From Zanthoxylum bungeanum (Eukaryota > Streptophyta > Magnoliopsida > Sapindales > Rutaceae), in assembly GCA_019454045.1 (NCBI GenBank), contig SKCR01037592.1:145440-209439 (forward strand): a stretch of DNA of 64,000 bases. The letters run 5' to 3'. Below the pieces are notes generated by a model. That model was not told the DNA's origin and searched no databases. It saw only the letters and a program-made list of their open reading frames with translations. Shown here one piece after another: positions 11,984 to 24,290 of the stretch (position 1 is its first letter; each line of letters starts with the position of its first letter). A program made the translations under genes and the position numbers.

Positions 11984-13934
11984 TGTTGGTTTCTATGATT
12001 ATTACCAAGATCAAAATGAACAATGAAAACATGAATGAATAACGAAGAAGAGTGGCGGAAACACACTTACATCGATCGGTTTTGGATGCGTCAAACAACA
12101 AAATGAACTCCTCCAAGAGCTCCTAGAATTCGGCCAAGGCAGTCCACAATGCTCTAAGCTTTGTTTTGTCCTTCCAAGCTCTTGTATTAGTTTCCCTATC
12201 ACCTCTTGATTATCCTTGAAGAGTGCTAGCCCTTTGTGAATTTTTGCAACAAAAACTCACACCTTTTCTTCACAAATTTTGGCAAAGAAATGAAGAAAAA
12301 TAGAGAGGAAGAAACCTTCACTGGTTTCGGTTATGGGAGAGAGATGAGAAGCTTGTGTATTTGATTTTCTAATCTATTAATTTTGTTTCAAAAACAATAA
12401 TAAAAGATGTACCAAACCTTGGTTGGTATTAGTCAATCAACATGCTTTTACCTTTTTCAAGATTTGGAGTGTTTTACACTCTTCACCAACAACCTCACCT
12501 AAACAAATCAAACTAGTGACATGTGATGTGATGGTTGATGTGACATATGGGCCCCACTCGATTCCGAATGCGAGTGGGCCTGCAAACACTCCCTGGCTCG
12601 GGTTCGCTAATTCTGAATTAATGAACTTCCGTCGCGACGTAATTTAAATCGAATTTAATTAAATAATTATGCCTAGCAAAATTTCTATTCACGTCGCTAA
12701 CGAATTAATTCTAAATCAACTCGTTTGCCCGAATTAAAATCTAATTTTAATTCCGTGTCGAAATCTAATTCCGAATAATATATCAAATATATTATTTTAA
12801 TGATTAATTCCAAATTAATCTTTCTCTCTCTCCAAATAGTACTTTATCCAAGATAAAGTCTCTCCGCAATTAATCCCAGATTAATTTAGCTCGAATCATA
12901 CGTCATTGGTGAATCTTTGGGAAGCGACCCAAGAGATCCCTGGATATATTGGCAGTAAATACGGTCGTCGGACTATCTGAACACGTACGTACCTCGTACT
13001 ACGTTTTTACTGATTTACAAGACAAGGTTGGCTTCTAGCAAAGCGCAATGCCTACTCAATTCTCCAGAAATATTCTTACTGGAATATACGATCTTTATCA
13101 GACGTAGTATACCGTAGTATTGTGTATTGTGATCCAGTATCAGATGTCACGTGCGAGGCCTGGGGCTGGAAAAGTGTCTGCCCCGTACGAAGCACATATC
13201 GGATATCAAGCAACTAGTCTCTTTGAATCAGATAATCATGACCTTGTCATATTATCCCGATGGTTGCAACACTATAGAGAACCAGTTTTGAATCCCTGCG
13301 TGATCATCATCTCCATATGTCTGAAGTGATACTTCCGTCTTGAAATCACATCCAATACACTACGATTCTCAATAAACCCAGCAGAGGCGTACGCAGAACC
13401 TGTTAAAGCCCTGGACGACCAAAACCAAAGTTTACCGATTGTCGTAAGTACTAGCGATGCAAGTCTCAGGTTAAGACCAAATACATCTACCCTGAAGTGG
13501 ACTCCCATAGACACATATACATACTACCAATGGGATTCCGCGGGGTCTATCCAGAGCGAAGCCGTTTTCCGTACCATCGGTAAAACACAACCTCCTATCG
13601 CACTTGCATAAGTATCCAATACTTAAATATATGAAAACTATGCCGTTATGCCCTCACAACGCGCACAAGTGCAATACTAGTCTATTCCCCATTATCGATG
13701 TCCAATCTCGATAATACTACAACTAGGGATATTTAATGATTAAACCTTTATGGATTGATACTGTCTCATATCATCTCAATCCGGAACTAATCATGTGGAC
13801 TTTTACCATTTATATATAAAAGTAAATAAGTTACAAAATGGTAAAAGGCAATTTCATTACTACATAGTTAATTTTGTACAAACACACAATGTCTTTTACA
13901 AAACAGTGATGCTATGGGTCATAACTGTCCAATA
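11984..13934 (-). repeat. Element C 3' LTR
   Basis: TGTTGGTTTC...GTCCAATA; the inner end carries T where CCAACA is expected. Pairs with 19068-21019. Confidence 0.9.
13272..13514 (-). other. Conserved small ORF in LTR U3 (80 codons, copy in C left LTR)
   Basis: Same frame as in A, B and D, here with the core VFGLNLRLASL and WFWSSRALTGSAYA. The matching frame is also open in the right LTR of C (20357-20599). No known family recognised; coding status unproven. Confidence 0.25.
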
Positions 13935-13948
13935 ATCTCCCACTTGGC

Positions 13949-15075
13949 TTATAGCCAGTCACTCAAGCATCTAATACCTGAACTATGTACATGTCGCTCA
14001 AATTTTGGGTGAGAAATAGCTTTCGTCAGCGGATCTGCCATGTTGTCATCTGATGCGATCTTCTCGACCTTCACATCGCCACGATGTATGATCTCACGAA
14101 TCAGATGGAAACGTCGAAGAACATGCTTGGATCGTTGATGAGACCGCGGTTCCTTAGCCTGCGCTATAGCTCCGTTGTTGTCACAATACAATGGAACAGG
14201 CTCAGCTGCTAACGAAACTACTCCTAATCTAATTAGGAATTTTCGGATCCAAACTGCTTCCTTTGCTGCTTCAGCTGCAGCAATGTACTCCGCTTCTGTT
14301 GTTGAATCGGCAACAGTCTCTTGCTTGGAATATTTCCAGCTCACTGCTCCGTTGTTCAAACAAAATATATACCCAGATTGCAACTTGGAGTCGTCTTTGT
14401 CGGTTTGGAAACTTGCATTGGTATACCAAGTTACCTCAAGTTCTCCATCTCCATAGATTAAGAAAACATCCTTAGTTCTTCTAAGATATTTTAGGATATT
14501 CTTAACCGCCATCCAGTGACCTTCACCTGGATCGGCCTGATAACGACTACACATGCTCAAAGCATATGAGACATCAGGTCGCGTACATATCATGACATAC
14601 ATGATCGATCCGACTACTGAGGCGAACGGTATCCGACTCATGTTGTCTCTCTCATCTTGAGTTTTAGGACACATGTCCTTAGATAGATAGACGCAATGTG
14701 ACAATGGCAACAGTCTTCTCTTGGACTGATCCATGTTGAATCTCTTCAACACTTTGTCAATGTACATGCTCTGGGAGAGTCCAAGCAGCTTTCTAGATCT
14801 ATCCCTGTAGATCTTTATTCCCAGAATAAAGGCTGTTTCTCCCAGATCTTTCATGGAGAATTTCAATGAAAACCAAGCTTTCACCGACATTAGCATGGGA
14901 ATGTCATTGCCTATTAGCAATACATCGTCAACATAAAGGACAATAAAAGTCAGTGCTCTCCCACTAACCTTCTTGTATACACAAGGATCATCTTCGTTTT
15001 GAATGAAATCATATTCTTTTATGATCTCATCAAAACGTTGGTTCCATGACCGCCATGCTTGCTTCAGTCCATAAT
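13949..15075 (-). pseudogene. Element C reverse transcriptase C-terminal part and RNase H
   Basis: In copia the RT copies element RNA and RNase H removes the template. On minus the frame runs from the RT palm through YVDD (14921-14932, both catalytic Asp present) to the RNase H end at 13949. RNase H shows TTEAEYIAA (Glu) and YCDNNGAIAQA (Asp), but the first catalytic motif reads WYTNASF, so the usual Asp is Asn. The C-terminal SKHVLRRFHLIRE block is copia-like. It is separated from the N-terminal RT by a one-base loss near 15070-15078. By sequence this is a dead enzyme, though the longest copia frame in the window (323 codons from 14920). Confidence 0.88.
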
Positions 15076-15597
15076 GGACCGATTTAACTTACAAACCTTG
15101 TTTGCAAGTCTGGACGAGATAAAACCGTCAGGCTGTTGCATATAAACATTCTCCGAAAGGTTTCCATTAAGGAAAACGGTTTTAACGTCCATCTGCCATA
15201 TCTCGTAATCGAAATATGTAGTAATTGCAAGCATTATCTGAATGGATTTAATCATGGCAACGGGTGAGAAAGTTTCGTTGTAATCAACACCATGTTGTTG
15301 ACGATATCCTTTCGCTACAAGCCTAGCTTTGTACGTTTGTACGTTGCCATCCATGTCGGTCTTCTTCTTGAAGACCCATTTGCATCCAATAGGCTTTACG
15401 CCTTCTGGTGCATCAACCAATGTCCAAACTTGGTTGGTGTACATGGAATCCATTTCGGACTTCATGGCCTCTTGCCATAAAGCAGAATCGATACCTTGTA
15501 TCGCTTCCTCATACGTAGCCGGTTCGTTATCCTCAATGAGATTAATATCTACATGAGGTGAGATCAGAAACCCATACCCCTCAGGTTGTTTCCTGAC
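15064..15597 (-). pseudogene. Element C reverse transcriptase N-terminal part
   Basis: Open minus-strand frame with the copia RT start: QVWTLVD, CKWVFKKK, YKARLVAKG, FSPVA and WQMDVKTVFLNG, which carries the first catalytic Asp. The frame ends at 15064 (...LNRSIMD) because one base is missing where the family continues into the fingers/palm, and the rest of RT resumes in the neighbouring frame. It is bounded upstream by an in-frame TGA at 15598-15600. Confidence 0.88.
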
Positions 15598-15660
15598 TCA
15601 CTCCGACCTACGCGGTCCTTGTGTAATAGAAGATTGTGGTACAGTCTCATCCCGGATGGA

Positions 15661-16194
15661 CTATTCTTGTTCCATTGAGGATTCTATGCCAGGAACAGTA
15701 TCACTCCGATTTTCATCGAGTTCTACTTTCCTCCCACTAACCACTGCATTTAGGAATTCCTTTTCAAGGAAAACCGCATGTAGAGCAACAGATACTTTGT
15801 TCTCTCGTGGGTGATAGAAGTAATATCCTTTGGTTTCCCTAGGATATCCTACGAATAGGCATTTATCCGATTTGGGTTCAAGTTTGGTACCTTCCAAACG
15901 TTTGACGTATGCCCAGCATCCCCAAATCTTCAGGAATGAGAAACCCGGTTTCTTTCCTGTCCATATCTCATATGGTGTCTGTTGTACAGACTTTGACGGA
16001 ACCTTATTCAAAATAAGAATTGCACTGTTTAATGTATATCCCCAGAAGGAAATAGGTAGCTCAGTGCGACTCATCATAGACCTAACCATGTCCAACAAAG
16101 TTTGGTTTCTCCGTTCAGACACACCATTTAATTGCGGTGTTCCAGGAGGAGTCCACTGTGAAAGAATACCATATTCTCCGTTCAGACACACCAT
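15661..16194 (-). pseudogene. Element C integrase C-terminal part
   Basis: 177-codon frame with the integrase catalytic Glu in NGVSERRNQTLLDMVRSMMS (after WTPPGTPQ), then the copia integrase tail (FWGYTLNSA, PYEIWTGKKP, WGCWAYVKR, KCLFVGYPRETKGYYF). The two upstream catalytic Asp of the DDE core are gone, lost in a deletion that joins this part to gag near 16196. A TAG at 15661-15663 ends the frame before RT; a TGA follows at 15598-15600. Confidence 0.87.
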
Positions 16195-16196
16195 TT
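16107..16196. repeat. 23-bp direct repeat at the gag-integrase deletion junction
   Basis: The same 23 bases occur at 16107-16129 (their place in integrase, coding the SERR motif) and at 16174-16196 at the point where integrase joins gag. The pattern suggests template slippage during the deletion. Confidence 0.7.
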
Positions 16197-16873
16197 TTCT
16201 TCACACCTCCAGTCGCATTGGGCACAACCCTCGGCGTCTGAGATGTCGAAGCAAAGTGCGCCTCGCGCTTGTTGCCCTTAAGCAGCTCCTTTTCAGCTTC
16301 CTTGAGAATTGACAACAACTCTCCAAGAGTATCATCAGTGTTCATCAGGTTATAGCTTATGATGAACTATTTCCATGTGTCGGGGAGAGATTGCAAGATC
16401 ATATCTATGGTAATCTCAGCCTCTAAGACAATCCCCATGTTAGCCAGCTCATCTATGTCAGCAATCATCTGTACCACATGGGATTCAACAGACATGCCTT
16501 TTGACAAACGCGTACGGAAGAGCTTCCACACTAACTCATATCTCTGCGACCTTGGGTTAGATCGGTGAAGATCGTGCAACCTCACCAACATGTTATAAGG
16601 ATCCAAGTCCCTGTTCTGTCGACGGAAATGCTGAGTCATGGCAGCAAGTATAATTGACTGAGCAGTTTCACAATCATCGCTGTGAGTCTTCCAAAGCTCC
16701 AGCTTAAGTAGCTCATCAAGTTTGGGCTTAGGCCCAAGAGGTCTCTGTATGGTATATAGCAGCATCTCGGCTCCAAGGACAATCCTCAGATTCATTTCCC
16801 AATTGGCAAAGTTCGTGCCCTTGAAGACATTTTCGCCCATGATAATGTCTCCGACATTTCCCTTTCCAGTCAT
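16197..16873 (-). pseudogene. Element C gag (UBN2-like copia Gag)
   Basis: Starts MTGKGNVGDI at 16873. The frame shows FKGTNFANWEMNLRIVLGA, a long helical UBN2-type domain (SRYQ-like HDLHRSNPRSQRYELVWKL) and LPDTW. An in-frame TAG (16367-16369) interrupts it after 168 codons; the same frame then resumes with LMNTDDTLGELLSILKEAEK and continues until the deletion junction with integrase. The CCHC zinc knuckle expected next is missing. Gag would form the particle; here it is truncated. Confidence 0.85.
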
Positions 16874-19058
16874 CTTGATTACGATAGTCTAACTATCTAA
16901 TCAACGATATTTGGGTACAGTCTAACTGTTACAAGAAAAATAACAATATATTAGTCCAACTAATAATATAATTTTGACGAAATAATTAAGAAAGCGCGTA
17001 AAGCTAAGTATCTGAATGAAATTGCAAATTCAATACCAGCCTCCCACTATTTTTCGGCGAGCCTCTAACCCTCTGTCGAGTACTCGGGAAACCCAGTTTC
17101 CTAGTGGGCTAGGATCCCGTTAAATAACACACAACCTTGACTTTGGCCAACAAGCTGTATGATATTTAACTAGGTAGATCTTGAAGATCAATTGGATCTC
17201 ATCCAATATCTAGATCCGGTAGGTGGACATCCAAGTCCGAAACATATATGTAATATATATGCCAATATATCCAATATATTTTCCTAACCTTTTTCCTCTG
17301 AATCAACTAAGCCTTGGCTTTGGCACAACAAGCTTAATGATTCCAGTTAAGCGGGACCCATTGACGTGGAAAGTTTCGTAATCAATGTCAATGGACAAGA
17401 AGTGATCTTGACTTTGGCCAACAAATCACGACTTGGACAAGACACTGATATGGAACAAAACTCTCATGATTCAAACACATCCGCAATTGACAAAGGTCTT
17501 GACTTTGGCCAACAAACCAATGCCAACTTTGGATCTTGAGTAAGAATCACTCAACGGAAGGAAAAACGCTTAATATGTTTTGAGAGGTTTTTGCGTAAAT
17601 TGGCAACCAATTTATTATCTTTGTTAAGGTCATATCATACACCCTTAAGCATGCTTCTAAAACATCATAAGGCGCGAAAAGTAAATTAATAACGATATGC
17701 ATATGGATATTTAAACAGATTGTTCCTAGAACAAATCGCTTCATTTCCTCTCCCCAGCTAGCACTATTCTACTTCTACCCAATTACATAATACAATAATA
17801 GAAACCTCATTAACATTGAGGGGAATTAGGTGAGAAGAGAATACAAAGAGATAATAAGAGATAAAGCTGGACACACATGTCCAATTTATAAATTCCAAAT
17901 TTACAATAATTTCCAAAATTACCCTTTCTCTTCTAATATCCATCTGATATACGCTATTCATTCAACACATCCATATATTCATTCATAGCATGCATTACAA
18001 CCAATCTAATCCAATTAATTAGTCTTTAATTATGTGATCATCCAATGTTCAAACAACGATTTGATTTTGCGCGAGTCCAACTCGTTTGAGAATAAGTACT
18101 CAAAGTACGAATTCTTGAATTATATCGAACTACTCGTTAAATCTAATTTAAGTCGTATTCAATACTAATTCTATTATTTAATTCCAAATTAAATACTTAC
18201 ACTTTTTAATGCGCTTTAACGACTTAGATTCCAAATCTAATCTTATCGGGTCTCAAAGCCCAACTAACATCCAATGTTTGTTTAATTAAAGTCTGATGGG
18301 CTTTCAATTGATTTCATTAGGCATGGGCTATGGTCAATATGGGTCAAACCCGATTACCAAGCCCAAGTAAGGAATCACCCTCATTTTCTATAAAATCAAT
18401 ATCAAGCCCATAAGGCCCAATTAAACTTTAAAGCCCATTTATTACATTTGGACTTAATGGAATGATTTAGGCCCAATTTGGATCCAATCCAATTGGGCTA
18501 AACCAACTTGGCCCAACCAAGCCCATTATGCCCAAATATACTAATTTCAAGCCCAATTCAAAATTAAGCCCATTAACCAAATTTTAAAAAATTCCAAATT
18601 TTATAACTTAGTTAATTAAAGTGTAATACATCAATTAATTAATAAATCAATATTTCCAAAATACAATTTAACCAATTAATTATGTATCTAATTGTCTAAC
18701 AATTTTGGAATAAAAAATCAAGTCCATACATGCCTTATTGCTCTCGGCAAAGGTAAGGAATTTAGTCCAATTTCGTTTTTCAATCCAATCGAATTACAAA
18801 TTGACATTTCCATTCGTTTCAACTCATCCAATGATCATCAAAACAAAAAATACCAAGAACCTAGGGTAGTTATCATATTCGGCCAAGCCATAAGGTGGGG
18901 TAAATTTTGATCCAATCACAATTTGTTGAAATTGATCCAATCCAACCTCATTTCATCAACATACAAGCATACTCAACCATTCAAATTAATCAAATCATGC
19001 TCACATGGATTTTCCCCAAATTTTACCCTAATACTTTTCATGCTCATTTTAGGCTCAA
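16874..19058 (-). other. Element C long 5' leader
   Basis: 2.2 kb from primer site to gag start. Contains the conserved block (17040-17126), CTTGACTTTGGCCAAC-like motifs (about 17130-17520) and a dense run of GCCCA/TGGGC motifs (18245-18575). Only short upstream ORFs are present. Confidence 0.6.
17040..17126 (-). other. Conserved leader block, copy in C
   Basis: Differs from the copy in A at about four of 87 positions. It lies about 170 bases upstream of the gag start. Confidence 0.5.
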
Positions 19059-19066
19059 TGATACCA
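19059..19066 (-). other. Primer binding site (tRNA-iMet type), element C
   Basis: Minus-strand TGGTATCA one base from the right LTR; the following bases (TTGAGCC) only loosely extend the match to Met tRNA. Confidence 0.8.
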
Positions 19067-19067
19067 T

Positions 19068-21019
19068 TGTTGGTTTCTATGATTATTCCCAAGATCAAAA
19101 TGAACAATGAAAACATGAATGAATAACGAAGAAGAGTGGCGGAAACACACTTACATTGATCGGTTTTGGATGCGTCAAACAACAAAATGAACTCCTCCAA
19201 GAGCTCCTAGAATACGGCCAAGGCAGTCCACAATGCTCCAAGCTTTGTTTTGTCCTTCCAAGCTCTTGTATTAGTTTCCCTATCACCTCTTGATGATTCT
19301 TGAAGAGTGCTAGCCCTTTGTGAATTTTTGCAACAAAAACTCACACATTTTTTTCACAAATTTTGGCAAAGAAATAAAGAAAAATGGAGAGGAAGAAACC
19401 TTCACTGGTTTCGGTAATGGGAGAGAGATGAAAAGCTTGTGTATTTGATTTTCTAATCAATTAATTTTGTTTCAAAAACAATAATAAAATATGTACCAAA
19501 CCTTGGTTGGTATTAGTCAATCAACAAGCTTTTACCTTTTTCAAGATTTGGAGTGTTTTACACTCTTCACCAACAACCTCACCTAAACACATCAAACTAG
19601 TGACATGTGATGTGATGGTTGATGTGACATGTGGGCCCCACTCGATTTCGAATGCGAGTGGGCCCGCAAACACTCCCGGGCTCGGGTTCGCTAATTCCCG
19701 AATTAACGAACTTCCGTCGCGACGTAATTTAAATCGAATTTAATTAAATAATTATGCCTAGTAAAATTACTATTCACATCGTTAACGAATTAATTCTAAA
19801 TCAACTCGTTTGCCCCAATTAAAATCTAATTTTAATTCCGCGTCGAAATCTAATTCCGAATAATATATCGAATATGTTATTTTAATGATTAATTCCAAAT
19901 TAATCTTTCTCTCTCTTCAAATAGTACTTTATCCAAGATAAAGTCTCTCCGCAATTAATCCCAGATTAATTTAGCTCGAATCATACGTCATTGGTGAATC
20001 TTTAGGAAGCGACCCAAGAGATCCCTGGATATGTTGGCAGTAAATACGGTCGTCGGACTATCCGAACACGTACGTACCTCGTACTACGTTTTTACCGATT
20101 TACAAGACAAGGTTGGCTTCTAGCAAAGCGCCATGCCTACCCAATTCTCCAGAAATATTCTTACTGGAATATACGATCTTTATTATGTGTAGTATACCAT
20201 AGTATTGTGTATTGCGATCCAGTATCATATGTCACGTGCGAGGCCTGGGGTTGGAAAAGTGTCTTCCCCGTACGAAGTACATATCGGATATCAAGCAACT
20301 AGTCTATTTGAATCGGATAATCATGACCTTGTCATATTATCCCGATGGTTGCAACACTATAGAGAACCAGTTCTGAATCCCTGCATGATCATCATCTCCA
20401 TATGTCTGAAGTGATACTTCCATCTTGACATCACATCCAATACACTACGATTCTCAATAAACCCAGCAGAGGCGTACGCAGAACCTGTTAAAGCCCTGGA
20501 CGACCAAAACCAAAGTTTAGCGATTGTCGTAAGTACTAGTGATGCAAGTCTCAGGTGAAGACCAAATACATCTACCCTGAAGCAGACTCCCATAGACACA
20601 TATACATACTACCAATGGGATTCCGCGGGGTCTATCCAGAGCGAAGCTGTTTTCCGTACCATCGGTAAAACACAACCTCCTATCGCACTTGCATAAGTAT
20701 CCAATACTTAAATATATGAAAACTATGCCGTTATGCCATCAAAACGCGCACAAGTGCAATACTAGTCTATTCCCCATTATCGATGTCCAATCTCGATAAT
20801 ACTACAACTAGGGATATTTAATGATTAAACCTTTATGGATTGATACTGTCTCATATCATCTCAATCCGGAACTAATCATGTGGACTTTTACCATTTATAT
20901 ATAAAAGTAAATAAGTTACAAAATGGTAAAAGGCAATTTCATTACTACATAGTTAATTTTGTACAAACACACAATGTCTTTTACAAAACAGTGACGCTAT
21001 GGTTCATAACTGTCCAACA
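19068..21019 (-). repeat. Element C 5' LTR
   Basis: 1952 bp, TGTTGGTTTC...GTCCAACA, pairing with 11984-13934, followed by the ATATA duplication. Confidence 0.92.
20357..20599 (-). other. Conserved small ORF in LTR U3 (80 codons, copy in C right LTR)
   Basis: Partner of 13272-13514, open over the same 80 codons in spite of several amino acid differences. Coding status unproven. Confidence 0.25.
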
Positions 21020-21024
21020 ATATA
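21020..21024. repeat. Target-site duplication of element C (right copy)
   Basis: ATATA, identical to 11979-11983. Confidence 0.88.
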
Positions 21025-23560
21025 GATCCAAAATGCTTCTATTGCTGCCTCAGATGTAGCAATGTTCTGCTCTTCTTGTTTATTCGGCAACAGTATCTTG
21101 CTTGGAAGATTTCCAGCTCACTGTTCTGTTATTCAAACTAAATATGTACCCTTATTGCGACTTAAAGTCGTCTTTGTCGGTTTGGAAACTTACAGCGGTG
21201 AACCTAGTCACCTCAAGTTCTCATTTCCCCATATTTTAAGAACGCATCCTTAGTTCGTCTAAAATACTTAAGGATGTTCTTAACATCAATCCAGTGACCA
21301 TCATCTGGATTGGCCTGATTGTGACTGCATATGCTCAAAGCATATGAGACACCAGGTCACGTACATAACAAAACGTACGAACACTGAGAGAGTGTCAGTA
21401 ACTTTCTAGATATATCCCAGTAGTTCTTTATTCCTAGAATAAAACCTGCTTCTCTCAGGTATTCTATGGAGAATTTCAATGAAAGTCAAGCTTTCACCGA
21501 TTATTTTATGGGAATGTTATTGCTAAGAAGCAATGCATCATCAACTTATCGAACATTCACTGTCAGTGCGCTCCTACTAACCTTCTTATATACACAAGAA
21601 TCATATTCGTTTTGAATGAAATCATATACCATTATGATCTCATCAAAACGTTGGTTCCAAGAACGCTTTGCTTGCTTCAATCCATAAATGGATCGATTTA
21701 ACCTGCAAACCTTGTTTGCTTGTTTTTTGGTACGACAAAACCGTCAGGATGTTGATAAACATCCTCCAAAAGGTTTTCATTTAAGGAAAGCGATTTTGAC
21801 GTCCATATGCCATATTTCATAAATGAAATATGTAGCAATAGCAAGCATTATCCAAATGGATTTAATCATGGCAACATGTGAAAAAATTTCATCGTCGTTG
21901 ATGATATACTTTATGTACAAGCCTAGTTGTGTACATTTGTATGTTGCCATCCATGTATGTCTTACTTGAAGACATATTTAGTACCAATAGGAACAATGTC
22001 TTCTGGTACATCAAACAGTGTCCAAACTTAGTTGGTATACATGGAATTCATTTCGGACTTCATGGCACTTTTCCATGAAGGAGTCGATACCTTGTATCAC
22101 TTCCTCATACGTAGTCGGTTCGTCTTCCTCAATAAGATTGACATCTACATGAGGTGAGATCAGAAACCCATACCTCCCAGGTTGTTTTCTTACTCTCTCC
22201 GACCTACGCGGTTCTTGTGTATTCGAATATTATTGGTACAGTTTCATCCCTGATGAACTGTTGGTGTTCCGTAAGGATTCGGTGCCTAGAACAATATTAC
22301 TCCAATTTTCATCGAGTTTTACTTTCTTCCCACTTACCACTGCATATAGGAATTCCTCTTAGGAAAACCGTATGGAGAGCAACAATTACATTGTTCTCTT
22401 GTGAGTTGTATAAGTACTATACTTTGGTTTCCCTAGGACAACCTACAAATAGGCACTTATCCGATTTGGGTTCTAGTTTGGTATCATCTAAACATTTAGC
22501 GTATGCCCAGCATTCCCAAATCTTCAGGAATGAGAAACCTAGTTTCTTTCCTGTTCATATCTAATAAGAAGTCTCTCCAACAGATTTTTATGGAACCTTA
22601 TTCAAAATAAGTATTGCACTGTTTAATGCGTATCCTCATAAGGAAATTGGTAGCTCATAATGACTCTTCATTAACCTTACCATGTCCAACAAAGTTTGGT
22701 TTCTTTTATCGGACACACCGTCAAATTGAGGTGTCCCGAGAGGAGTCCACTGTGAAAGAATACCATACTCTTTCAAGTAATCTTGAAACTCATATGTTTA
22801 AATATTTTACAATATGGTCCGACCGTAATGTTTTTAATACTTTTACCGGTCTGTTTTCTTACTTCATGTTGAAACTCTTAAAGTTTATGACTTGTGTTTC
22901 ATAAGATACACATTACCGTAATGCGATGCCACATCTGTAAAGGTTACGAAGTGTTCATATCCACTTCTAGCCTAGTTAGACTTGGGCCCACTTACGTCAC
23001 TATGAACGAGGGCTAACAGATCGGTGGCACTTGCACTTTTACCAAGTAAATGGTGTTTTAGGCACTTTGCCTTATAAACTAGATTCGTAGACATCATTTG
23101 AATTAGAATCAAATTCGTCCGAGTATCCACTCTTCGAAAGTGTGGATATACGAGTCTTGTTAATGTTTTCTAGACAACAATGCCACTTTTAAGTCTCATC
23201 TAATTAATTCAGTTTGAGCTATTTGTTTGTCATGTTATATGTTTGAGATTCATTTATATTCTAAATATAAATACTGTTATTCACATCTAATGTGTATATC
23301 TCAATATCATCTTTATAAACAAAACACTTAGTGTTCTAGAATATAAAGGTACACCCGCAACGGGTTAAACTATATACAAAGATAATGTTTCTAGTCAAAC
23401 TAGGTACATTATAACAGTTTCCTAATTTAAGTACATGCCCAAAGGGTAGTTCCAAAACTTAGGTTTCTACGGTTAAAACAACGACTCTCGTCCCGTTTTC
23501 GACACATAGGTCAATCTCAACTGAAGCCAGTCTCCTGCTTATCAGCAGATCACACACATC
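21025..23560 (-). pseudogene. Element B pol remnant, second part
   Basis: Continues the RNase H/RT frame cut by element C and aligns with C 14230-16190 and with Z for the pre-integrase (22980-23200). RT (21025-22140), integrase (22330-22990), pre-integrase and protease (23240-23560) are recognisable only as DNA homology; frames are shorter than ~140 codons and full of indels. Confidence 0.72.
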
Positions 23561-23591
23561 AGTACATATATTTATGTACCACATCTAGTAT

Positions 23592-24290
23592 CTAAAATCC
23601 AATTTTAAAACCAGTATTGCATATGTTTATAACTAACATACCTAAAGCCGGACCCTTATCCGTCTTCACATCCTTCATGTCTTCCTTGTACATACGATAG
23701 TAACGCTTCCAGTGACCCCGTTTGCCACAATTAAGCAGACATCTTGGGATATGTCCTTTGTCTTCCCAGATGACTGTGACGATTTTGCCTTTGCCCTTTT
23801 TCACATCCCTAGAAGTCTTCTGCCAAGCCTAGACCTTCTGGGATGTTGAAGTAAGATGCGCTTTGCGTTTGTTGCCCTTTTGCAAGCTCTGGCTCTGTCT
23901 CATTGAGTATAGCCATTAACTCTCTAAGAGTTTTCTTTTGCAATTAGTACTTCTAAGATCTAAGAATAGATCTATGAAGATCCTTCAATTTCAATATCAT
24001 ACTATAAAGATCTAATCCTTAGTTCTGACGAAGAAATTAAGGAGTCATTGCGGTAAGCATAACAGATTGAGCACTAAAGTTATCATCACCATGAGTCTTC
24101 CAAAGCTCATACTCCACTATTTGCTCAACTGAGGGCTTAGGCCCGAGATGTCACTCTATCAAATAAAGTAACTTCTTCGCTCCCAGGACTATCCTGAGGT
24201 TCTATTCCCAATTTGAAAATTGAAGGCGCTTAAAAACATTTTCACCCAGGATTATATTTTAAACGCTAATCTTCCTATTATCTTGATTCC
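23592..24290 (-). pseudogene. Element B gag remnant with altered zinc knuckle
   Basis: A 70-codon minus frame (23592-23804) contains CLLNCGKRGHWKRYYR, the copia nucleocapsid knuckle CX2-3CX4HX4C with the last Cys replaced by Tyr. Farther right (23880-24290) the DNA matches the N-terminal gag of C but has no long frame. The knuckle would not bind zinc normally. Confidence 0.7.

Larger units (their letters stand above)
11984..21019 (-). mobile_element. Ty1/copia LTR retrotransposon C, nested in B
   Basis: About 9036 bp: LTRs 11984-13934 and 19068-21019 (1951 and 1952 bp), exact ATATA target duplication, primer site at 19059-19066, and a copia gag-pol remnant on minus. By eye the two LTRs differ at only a few percent of positions and long frames remain, so it is among the younger insertions. 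It cannot be autonomous: a deletion removes the nucleocapsid, protease and the first part of integrase, and stops and a frameshift break the rest. Confidence 0.92.
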
